This document shows, piece by piece, positions 23,652-33,140 of a DNA stretch of 64,000 bases. The position numbers and the translations under genes were made by a program. Origin of the DNA: Norana najaformis. Taxonomy: Eukaryota; Annelida; Clitellata; Crassiclitellata; Hormogastridae. The stretch covers positions 28,735,087 to 28,799,086 of the forward strand of contig OZ029916.1 in the NCBI GenBank assembly GCA_964023275.1, given 5' to 3'. Under the pieces are notes generated by a model. It worked only from the letters and a program-made list of their open reading frames with translations, was not told where the DNA came from and made no database searches. The first letter of the stretch is position 1. Each line of letters opens with the position of its first letter.

Positions 23652-26265
23652 TCTATGACCTGGTTTTTACAAATATTAACCGTAAGTGTATCACTATTGG
23701 CATGCATTGTGCGATATAAAATTACTTCATTTCAGATTACAAAAAAACTAGAGCCAATTCGGCATTTTCACTGTCATATTCGTGTTCAGCACATACAAAT
23801 TGATAAGAACTGACTAATTTCATTTCAGTAACATGACTTTTGTAAAAATTTGTTGTCCAGTGTAACTTCTCGCATATATATGTTAATCTTAAGCACATGT
23901 AGTTTGAACCTATTATGCTAAATTGATTGCATTATACGACAGCGTCAAATGAGTTTAGAGGTACACGAGATTACATGCACAGTACATCGTGACTGCTATG
24001 GATGGAGTTAAATTTATACGTATCGCTTATTTACTGCATTTTAATTACTTTGCCTACTGACAACTACAGCGCCTGTTTACTAATAGCCTAGACAATGTCA
24101 TGAATCTTTGGATAAGCTGGTTTTGGGCTTAAACGTTTGGGCGCTGCAGAAATACAGATTTTAAAAATATGAAAAGCAATAAACAAACGGTATTTCATAT
24201 GTGTGGGAGGCTTAGATTTATGCTATTTTATAACTGATCTCAATTATTTGCTCAATCTATCAATAGATATGTTTTCTAATATTTTTGACTCCTTACGCTT
24301 AAATGCGGAAGTGTCGATACACTTACTGATGTTTATGAAAACTTGTTTTCATTTGGTTTATGTTAAAACATGATAAAAACTAAACCTATCAGAATAATAA
24401 CTGTCTAAATTTCCAACTATATTAGCAATTTTTCTGAAGACAAAAGTTATAAAGCGTCATCAGTCAAGCCTGGATGGGTATCCGTTGGTTGGGCACTGCG
24501 TGTGTGCGGAAGTCTGCCACTGGTGACTTTTCTACGTAACCGAGAGTTGCCTGCTAACTGAAAAATAATAATATTTTTGATGACATTTGACATCTTTTAG
24601 TCTAACATAGTCAGCATCTCAGATTAGTTTCTTCAGTAGCGGTGATATATAAATTTCTAATTACAATTACAACGACTCATGCTTGAAAACCTGCAGATTT
24701 TAATCTTTTCATTCTGCTATGCACATAATTATGCAAATTAATAGAACTTAGGCCTATCATTTCTAAGAAATGAATTTTATCTATTCTCTATGTAGCTTTC
24801 TGTAGTACTACAGCACTTTTAGAAATTTACTAAACATCGTTACTGACTTTATCTGTGATGAAATTTATACACTGCAGGCTAATGTGCTCCTGATTGTTAA
24901 GATCTGAGGATTCGTTTCGTACTCTGCATATTTTATACTACGCATATTCTGCGAATATACATTGTATAGTATAAAAGCTTTGTTGTAGGGCTAAGTTATT
25001 TTGTTGTATTTTCTTCGATTAATAATATTATAGACAGATTGATGAAAATTTTTGTTAATAATAGTTGTTGAACTGTGTAGTTTTTTTTGCATTAGTATTT
25101 GCTGCTTTCCTACCATAGTTCCTACTTTAATGTATTATATATTATAGGCTAAGCGTTAGCTTTCACCGATCTTACAGTGATGTCACGCAGTCATAGACTA
25201 TATCCGTCTACAGGTTAATACAGTGTAGAATCCTGCGTATATAAATTCTCTTTGGCTGTTACAAAGCAGGTACAGTAGGTATGTGTCATAACGGTACAGA
25301 GTATAGCTATTGTGCTTGGCTACTAGACAGCATCGATAAACCACATTACTGATAGCTGCTTCAGACATTCCCTTCGAGCAAGGGCATAGTTGTGTTGATT
25401 ACACAGTGGCTCGTCCAATGTCTAATGCTGCTAGAGATTACGGAATGCAGTTTTATTAACATCGAAGATAGACTGATGTCTTGTGTATTACGATTTCTGC
25501 GCTAAAGAGTTTACAATAATTTACACAATATTTATAATTAAATACAACCCGAAAACGTTTATGAAAAAAATAGCAACAAATTCAGGTAACCATTAGTAAT
25601 CTTTGGAAAAAATGGCGCTTAATATTTGCGGTTTTAATTGTGCAATTTTATTTGTATATCCGTTAACATTTGTTCTTAGACTTCAATAATTTTACATTAT
25701 TGTTTGTTTAACAAGAATACTGCTTATCGTAGAAAATGTTTATCTTCTGTATATGTTGTAGCTGTTGTATTGGTATAAACTCTAATGCAATACAATCAAG
25801 AGCTGATTGATTGGCATAATTAATCGTAGAAGTTTTGATTTGATGTTTTAATTTCAGTGTTGTGATTCTTTAAGATACAGCAGTTTTTCGCACAAAATTA
25901 TAAATTACCATTTTGTATTGTATAAGATGATAAACAAGCAACATAAAATTCGACAGAGTTCCAACCGTTTGAATTTACCTTATATGTTCTTTAAAAATTT
26001 ATAATATGGAGTGTCGTGACCAAATATAAGAACGTGATTCAAATTTTATGTGTCTTCAATAATGGAAGCGAGCGAGAACTTTCATAACACCTAGAAAGGC
26101 CACCCATACAAACTCCTGTAGTTAAGCTTACGTTCGGATCTATACCTTGCATGGTTATAACAGAGAACCAAACCCTAACACAGCAACTTTCAGACACTAT
26201 TGGACACACCTTTTGGAGACACTAAGAATATAAAAATAAAGTTTCACCCGGGCTAATCTCAAGGC

Positions 26266-26267
<2 letters not shown>

Positions 26268-26313
<46 letters not shown>
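26268..26313. repeat. (GA)n microsatellite
   Basis: An uninterrupted GA repeat at the site matching the X1 tract. Confidence 0.95.
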
Positions 26314-26315
<2 letters not shown>

Positions 26316-26920
26316 GCAGAATAAATGGCCTCGACGAGCATTTTTATATTAGAAAAGTGCAAACTTTTTAGCTATTGTGAAACTCAGCTTAGCGAAAAAA
26401 ACTTAAGCGAGAGCGGCCCATCAGCTAGCATAAGTAGAACCAGTTAGTCTGAGTTGTACACTGCTAACAAACACACGTTTTATAAAGTTTTCCTACTAAA
26501 TAAGTAACATAGCTAATGTAACATCTATAGATCACGCGAATGATATGCAAAAATATGTCAGAGGAAACGATGAGGGGGAATTGTCCTACGGGAAACAACC
26601 AGGAGTAACATGTCGAGGAAAACGTCCCGAGGCAAATGTTCCCGGGAGAGTTGTCCGGTACTATTGGTAAATGATACACACTTAGCTTGATAGATTTTGT
26701 AGAATTCTGCTGCCACCAAAAGATGACTTACACATGAACTGCTGTTAAATTTTCTGACCATCCATGAGATACACACCACCAGATGACTACTTAGCCCTTT
26801 ATCCCTTCTGGGTCGGAAAATGAGTATGTGACTCAAACTAAAGGTCCCTCGACCTCAGACTGCGCTTCCGATATAGCGGTGTGTAAATAAGTTTTTTGCT
26901 CTTAGTGTTTTGTGTGAGAC

Positions 26921-27195
26921 GGTGATCTATCAGTAACACATTTGATCAATGATCATGCGGTTGCGGGTTCGACTCCGTGTAACGACCCTGGGCAAGTTGT
27001 TTGCTCACACCGTGCCTCTGTCATCAAGCAGTATAATTTGGTACCGGCGTAAGCTGGGAAGTAAACCGCAAGTCCTGCGATGCACTGGCACCGTACCCAG
27101 GACCTTGAGATTCGTCCATTGCTGGCTAAGGGCCTACATAAAGGAATGAGCGCCTCCCCTAAGTCCCACTATGGGACACGTGACATTTACCTTAG
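26921..27195 (+). mobile_element. tRNA-derived SINE copy 2
   Basis: Same structure as copy 1 and over 90 percent identical by eye in the body. It occupies the orthologous position in block X2, so it was duplicated with the block and not inserted independently. Confidence 0.7.
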
Positions 27196-28342
27196 TTTTA
27201 GTGTTTTACCTTTTCCTAATCATTCACATGAGAGAAACATGACTCTATGAATCTAAAAAATGATAACATACTACTGTGACGAATGTATCGGGAGTGTAGC
27301 ATGGAGTTACTATGGTCTGGAGAAGTGGGATATGCAAGGAAAGTACATTCCCCTAACCTCGGTGGATTGACGTGCTGGTTTATATTGTTTATATTCTTCC
27401 AAACTCTAAAATCACATAGACAATCTAGGATCCTAGAATGGTATCACAAGTATCAGTAGATGTAACGCTTGGGCACCAGTTAGTATACCTTAGACAAGGC
27501 TAAATTTAAATTGTATTCTAAAGAAAGCAAGTTTGAGGAAAGAATCACCAACCACTTGTAATCAACCTAAAATGATGTAGAATTATGCAACCAATTCAGT
27601 ATACCCCAATAGCAGTAAACACAATCTTTTAATGAGATGTGTGAAACAGCAGACTTTAATAAAGTGAGAAAATCTGTACATGTAACTGTCCTGTATTATT
27701 ATTGATTAATAAAAGTAGGCCTTTCGGTTTTTAGACCCTATAATAGTAATGTTTAGTGTTTATAATAGAAGTGACGATTCTAGAAGCAAGATTCCGAAAG
27801 CTTTTAATGTGAATGTTCGTACATATCACTTTCTGGTAAAGAAACGCACATAGATTTAAGCCTATATCAATAAACAGTCGAAGCCAGATATTACCATCAT
27901 CTTCTGTGGTAATTGGAAATAATTGTCGGCAGTAAGAAGCATTGAATGTGCTTTGATAGAAGACTGATTTTTCTTTGGGCGTACAAGTCATACTAGTGTC
28001 AACATTCTAAGATTTATAGTTTCTCAACAACACACTACCACGCGTCATATATTAGTATTGCCCAAAAAATTACGAGGTCTGTAATTTATGCAAGTCTATG
28101 CAGACTTTAACACTGTTGTTGGTCGTCGATTAAACTGAGACTATAAATAAAGCTCTTGCTCTAACATACACAACTGATCGTCTGAATAATATTAAAAACA
28201 GCGCTTCAAAGGAATAGTAGCAAGTAAACTGATATTAAGAATTAATTTAAAAATTAAAGCAATATTATACTTTCTAAAAAGTACATTTCCATGAATAAAA
28301 CCGAATAGCCCTAGCTTTAATCGATCCGGTGACATTAAGGAG

Positions 28343-28728
28343 CTACTGATCTACGAATTCAACGTCTTGACTATCTCCTTCTCCTTGTAGGGTGACATTT
28401 TCATAGTTATACCTCTTTGCAGTAGCTCCCTCTGAATCCAAACATTCTGCATCTTCCATTACCACATTCAAGTATTGCTGTGGTCGGTCTCTTCTAGAGG
28501 CGTGTGCTCCAGAATTACCTTCTTTCAGGGTTACCTTAACGTACGGAAGTGGCCTTGTATTCGTATCCACAGGATTTAGTCTGACATAGACGCCATCTGA
28601 CGGCAACTCGTGTTCCTGCATTTCTTCATATCCAAGTCGGTTAGGCCTCTGAGGTTCTCCCATTTGTGACGAAGGATAAACATCCGGTTGCTGGGTATCA
28701 TCCATGTTCGATATTGGAATTGTCCGAA
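28343..28728 (-). CDS. Cytoplasmic tail exon of gene B with five tyrosine motifs
   Basis: The acceptor is TTATAG before 28728, and the split codon gives VRTIPISNMDDTQQPD. The frame is open to a TGA/TAG-type stop at 28343. Tyrosine sites in order are DVYPS, GYEEM (YxxM, PI3K-type), DGVYVRL (YxxL), LPYVKV (fits the ITIM consensus LxYxxV), QQYLNV and NYENV (both YxN, Grb2-type, and YxxV). Motif meanings are established for vertebrate receptors, and their action here is inferred. An ATTAAA signal (minus strand) lies just downstream at about 28316-28321. Confidence 0.8.
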
Positions 28729-28963
28729 CTATAACGTTTTACATCAAAAGAGAATAATGATTATTGAAATGAAAACAACTTTATAATAGGATTTCTAGGA
28801 CAGTTATAATAAGAGGATCAAAAAGACTGTAATGCAATCGAAACGATATTATGCTTGAAAGCTTATATTTTTACGCCTAAAAATGTGTCTCCAGTACAAT
28901 TTGAAAATAATTTAAAACAAACAATAAACTGTATGCACAGTAACATTCAAAGAAACTTTTCAC

Positions 28964-29083
28964 CGGAACAGATTCTTCTTGAAACAAAGATTATTAAAAT
29001 GACCATGGTAACTCCAGTGGCTATAACAATCGAATAAATTATCGCTCTAGTTGTTTCTGGAGCCATCTGATGAACATAATCGT
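28964..29083 (-). CDS. Transmembrane exon of gene B
   Basis: 120 bp, phase 1 at both ends, encoding a short stalk (DDYVHQMAPETTR), a hydrophobic helix (AIIYSIVIATGVTMVILIIF) and a basic VSRRIC end. The acceptor used by gene C (CTAG) is mutated to CTGG here, but the next CAG three bases on keeps the frame. There are no charged residues within the membrane. Confidence 0.75.
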
Positions 29084-29311
29084 CTGCCAGAAAGTAAACA
29101 AATAGGGGCATGTCTGTCATAAGAAAAAGTGTTTACTTGATGAAAGATAAAACAAACCCTGACTAAAGCAATTTTTAGTTGACAAAAGCTGGTATCGTAG
29201 GGCTTTAATGGTAAGTACGACAGTTTCAATCAAGTTGTTTGATAATTTATCTAAAATAATGTTCAAGATATAACCACGGCGACATGGCGAGTACAGACCG
29301 CCATACTACTT

Positions 29312-30344
29312 TAACAGAGTACTAGTCACTCCAGGCCGTTGCCCGGCGCTTTTTGAATTTCTTCACTTTTACCTGTCGAATCTACAACATAGATAAGACT
29401 CCTCCCTCTCGGCAGTGGCCCGGAGCGGACTCATGCATAATGCACTCGTCCATCAAGTGTATCGATACAGTTTCCGTCACCAGTTCAAAGAATGCTGTGT
29501 ACCCTCTACCTCCGCCCCTAGGGTCGGGGTTTCAGGATTTCACCGTGTGCACAACAGGGCGACCCACTCCGAGTCGATCACTTGCTTTACAGGAGGCCGC
29601 TTGTCACTCTCCAATTCGACCCTGGATACCGGCACCTGTCACCTCAGGTGTTCCATCGTGGCCCTCGACAATGGTGTGTGATAGCCCTCCGCCCCGGATT
29701 ACATACTCTGTCCCTATGTGCAGCAGTGGGCCCATTCTCCCTATGACGGCCAGTGATCTGGGTGCAAGTCACTACTTCACCGATCGGCTGGCACTCGACC
29801 CATCTCTTTTAATATTTCCGCATTAAGTGGGCAGCGGTGGGCCCATTCTCCATCCGTCCCGTACGGAATACAGGCCTTTCGGACCACCTTCATGTATGGA
29901 ACGCGGTAGACAGGCATGGACAGTGAACAGTCTGTTAGTTAACTAACAGAACAGATAGAGCAGACGGGTGTTGCAGCACACCGCGTAGGGAGTCGAAGTT
30001 GACCTCACCACTCGGCTCCAAGCTTTTCGCTTCACGCAGCAGAAACTACTAAACTCTTCCTCTCATGGTATCCAACCAATCAACCTCTGGTGAGGCGGTA
30101 TGTCTCATTGCCATCTAACTTGGCCGACCGCTCAAAGCCGCGAAGCGTACTTAAAGCAAATCGGCTGGAACTCTAGGGTAACCACTATGTAGATGAGTGG
30201 CACCGTTAAAGCCCGTGAAGCTGCTGCGAGATTTTACTGCTGCGACCTTCGCCCCCACAGGTCACCACTCGTCCAGCTATGCATTGCTCTGCGGGGTAGA
30301 CTCACCGGAAACAGACTAACGGACTCACAATAGAGTCATAGTTA
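29312..30344. repeat. 1-kb direct repeat unit R1
   Basis: Shares with 32111-33140 runs such as GAGTACTAGT, CACTCGTCCATCAAGTGTAT, CGTCACCAGTTCAAAG, AGACGGGTGTTGC and CAATCAACCTCTGGTGAGGC. The open frames within it are short and not conserved between copies, so they are unlikely to be genes. Confidence 0.8.
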
Positions 30345-32094
30345 GGGTAAGATGGGGCAAAAAGCCCCCTTTAAGGAAAACAGTGGCTCTTCTGTATATG
30401 GTTTAGTGTTGAACTAAATTTTTCTACGGGTAAACATACTTCCTTAATAGTACTAAATGTTGTATTTGTTTGGAAACATAAAAGTATCATATTTTGGAAA
30501 TATATAACATTTTTTAAATTTTACCTAGAGAGGCCTTTTGCCCCAGGTGTGGGGCAAAAGGCCTCCATGGGGGCCTTTTACCCCCTTCTGCACTAAAATA
30601 TTAAAACTTATATAGCATCTGCAGAATTACATAACACTAGCTTTTCAGAGCATCAGCATACAATTTTTATTTAACACTTAACAAACTTCTGCTAAATAGG
30701 TACTAGACAGTGTAGCACTTTTAATGGTAAGCTGTTATCCTAATAAAACATTATCCAATGCCCGTTGCCTAGAAATTGTGTCGATATTCAAGAATGTAAA
30801 ATCCTACCTGCAAATTATGCAATATAAGTCATAAAAAGTCACTAAAATGCATAGAAATAAAACAAAAATTCTTATATAGTAAGCCTACTACAGGAGATGA
30901 CAGACTAATTAGTCTAATATAACTTTGTCAAATATAAGTGGCTATAGCTAGAGATAAGGCCTACTTTGCATCACAGTATTAGTCAGACTCTGACACACAG
31001 TGATGACATACATAGTACTGGTTGTCATCAGTACACTTCTTGTGAGCCCACTGATGACAAGATGTGCATTCAACCGATTCTTCTCCACTACGACTGCTGG
31101 TAAATGGTTCAACACACATCAAGCAGTAACATTCTTTTTCATCAGAATCTTGTTCCCCATAAGTCTTTCTTATAGTTTTCTTTTCCTTCTTTGAGCCTTT
31201 GTTCTCTCTGTTGTTTTCCACTTTTTCCACAACAGGTTTTTTTATTATTGCAACCGCTGTAGGTTGGTACATCAGCATTCAAGTCCCTATGTTCTTGCCC
31301 TTCTTGGCTTTCTTGGAACACTCCTCCTTAGGCTTGTCTTTTGACTTGTTTTTTGTAGTCCAACTTGGCGATTTTAATGCAATGTTGCGCCTGGCACTAC
31401 CATTCTTTAGTCAAGACACATCTCTCTTAGTCTCCAGTGTTGTTTGTTTGGTGTTCCTGTTAGGTGTGTCGCTGATTCTGCTTTTTTCCTAATTCTCGCT
31501 TGCTGAATTTTTGGTTGTGGTGAAATTTTTTTCACAATAGAATCTGTCATATTCCCCTCTCATTGTTTTTCTTGTTTATAATGATGAACCATTCCTACAA
31601 CACAAAACAAACGCTAAAAGACATCTATGGTGTCATCTCTGGTAGTTTGCGGGGCAAAAAATCTAGATCGGGGCAAGAAGCCTCCCAGGGGCTTTTTGCC
31701 CCGTCACACAGGAGGCCTTTTGCCCCGAGCCACAGTAAACATGATGGACACAAATATTCATAAAATACTGTATTATCGTTCAGTCACCTTTATATCAGAT
31801 GGAAAGCTGAGTATTTTTACTGTTACTGTATAGTTAACATGATACGTAAAAACATCGTTCATCGCCTCAAAACCTGTTAAGAATACATAGCGTATTTTAT
31901 AGCGAAACTGTCAAAAACTTACTTTTGATTGAAAATCTCCCGAATCGATGATTTTTGTGATGAAATTACTCCGATACTTTCGCTAGGTGATACTCTTCAC
32001 GATTCCGTTGGGGTTGGTTCAAATATAGCCACAGATTAGAAATAATCAACAGGGGGCCTCTTGCCTTGAGGGGGCCTTATGCCCCAACTAACCC
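30345..32094 (-). mobile_element. TA-flanked DNA transposon derivative with GGGGCAAAAGGCC motifs
   Basis: The ends are GGGTAAGATGGGGCAAAAAG (left) and the reverse complement of GGGTTAGTTGGGGCATAAGG (right), flanked by TA on each side. This fits the Tc1/mariner/pogo type. GGGGC/GCCCC palindromic motifs recur inside (about 30535-30590 and 31650-31725). Only one credible coding piece remains (30979-31278), so the element is non-autonomous. Removing it would rejoin repeat R1 to an intact TTACTGCCGCCGTTT end. Confidence 0.65.
30979..31278 (-). CDS. PHD-like zinc finger ORF fragment of the TA element
   Basis: The C-terminal 50 residues carry a C4HC3-like spacing: CYCLMC ... VECTSCHQWAHKKC ... YYVCHHC, then an acidic end and stop. 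A lysine-rich stretch (KGSKKEKKTIRKTYGEQ) precedes it. C-terminal fingers of this sort are known on pogo/jerky-type transposases. No DDE domain is visible upstream, so this is probably the last exon-like remnant of a transposase and not a host gene. Confidence 0.5.
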   Translation of the reverse strand: MLMYQPTAVAIIKKPVVEKVENNRENKGSKKEKKTIRKTYGEQDSDEKECYCLMCVEPFTSSRSGEESVECTSCHQWAHKKCTDDNQYYVCHHCVSESD

Positions 32095-32110
32095 TACTGC
32101 CGCCGTTTAC

Positions 32111-33140
32111 CATACTATCCTTAAGAGAGTACTAGTTGCTCAGGTCGTTACCCTTGTCCTTTTTGAATTTCTTCTCTTTGACATTCAATCTTCTTCATAG
32201 GTAAAGCTCCTCCCTCTCATGAGTGGCCCGGAGGCGGACTCGTGTAAGCACTCGTCCATCAAGTGTATCGATAGAGTTTCCGTCACCAGTTCAAAGTCTG
32301 CTGTAGTCCCTCTCCCTCCGCCCCTGGGTACGCGGTTTCAGGATTTCATCGTGCACGCAACAGGTCGACCCACTCCGAGCCGACCGCTTGCTTTACAGGT
32401 GGCGCTTGTCACTCTCCAGTTCGAGCCGGGCCACTGGCACCCGTCCCCATACAGGCACTTCCTACGTGGCCCATCAACAATGGTGTGTGACAGCCCTCTA
32501 CCCCGGATTACATACTATGTCCCGCTGACGACCAGTGAAGAGGGTGCAGTCACTACTGCTTCAACCGGTTGGCACTCGATCCAACTCTTTCAATATTTCC
32601 GCATTAAGTGGGCAGTGATGGACCCATTCCCCCTCCAACCTGTATGGCAATTGGACCCTAGCAGAACACAGTCCTTTGCGGAACACAGTACTGCTCAGAA
32701 CACCGGTCACAGGCAAGGCCATAGAGGCAGCCTGTTGGTTGTCTGACAAGACGACAGAGCAGACGGGTGTTGCGGCACCCCGCTCAGGGAGTCGAACGTT
32801 GACCTCACCACTCGGCTCCTAACTACTAAACTCTTCATCTCATGGTATCTAGCCAATCAACCTCTGGTGAGGCGGGATGCCTCGTTGCCATCTAACATTG
32901 GCCGACCGCTCCAAGCCGCGAAGCTTACGAAGAGTGAATCGGCTGGAACTCTACGGTAACCACAATGTATATGAGTGGTACTGTTAAAGCCCGTGAAGCT
33001 GCCGCCAGATTTTACTGCAGCGACCTTAGCCCGCATAGATCACCAGTCTTCCAGCTCTGTAGGATAGTAGGATAGCCTCACCGGGAACAGACTAAAGGAC
33101 TCATTAAGAGAGTCATATTTACTCCCGCCGTTTGCCATAC
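32111..33140. repeat. 1-kb direct repeat unit R2
   Basis: Second copy of the unit at 29312. It ends with ACTCCCGCCGTTTGCCATAC at the right edge of the insertion. The first copy has the equivalent end after the TA element (about 32097-32115). Confidence 0.8.

Larger units (their letters stand above)
21511..23862 (+). mobile_element. Nearly complete DNA transposon with CACTGG termini and TAA target-site duplication
   Basis: The ends are inverted: CACTGGTCAAC at 21511 and the reverse complement of CACTGGACAAC ending at 23862. Further inverted matches lie inside, notably GTGCTGAACACGAATAT (17 of 17) and ATTGGCTCT. TAA lies directly outside both ends. One large gene occupies the middle. Known family features: CACTG-type ends with a 3-bp duplication are reported for the CACTA/Mirage/Chapaev group. 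I infer that membership from the ends only. The element sits between block copies X1 and X2 and is absent from the third copy (48.9 kb). Confidence 0.7.
23918..27616. repeat. Duplicated non-coding block, copy X2
   Basis: Colinear with X1 (17651-21485), at roughly four-fifths identity by eye. Unlike X1, its right end continues into the 3' side of gene B, as X3 continues into gene C, so X2 keeps the ancestral right-hand context. It holds no genes. Confidence 0.8.
29305..33140. mobile_element. Nested insertion in gene B: tandem 1-kb repeat carrying a TA-flanked DNA element
   Basis: GCCATAC occurs at both edges (about 29305 and 33134), and gene C has the undisturbed site (about 50612-50625), so this is an insertion. 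It consists of two direct copies of a roughly 1-kb GC-richer unit (29312-30344 and 32111-33140). Each ends in CCGCCGTTT-CCATAC-like sequence, and a 1750-bp element interrupts the end of the first. The repeat unit has no recognisable coding sequence and I could not assign a class. Confidence 0.65.

Noticed and set aside
26268-26313. GA repeat as a regulatory GAGA-factor site
   Set aside because: It is a microsatellite at a position shared by duplicated non-coding blocks, with no gene start nearby.
29353-29826. 157-residue Pro/Ser-rich ORF in repeat R1 (and its relative at 32219-32746)
   Set aside because: The two copies of the repeat do not keep one common reading frame, so coding selection is not supported.
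31199-31492. Plus-strand hydrophobic ORF that looks like a multi-pass membrane protein
   Set aside because: It lies on the opposite strand of the lysine-rich, T/A-rich region before the PHD-like ORF and within the TA element. Its hydrophobicity is a by-product of complementing lysine codons.
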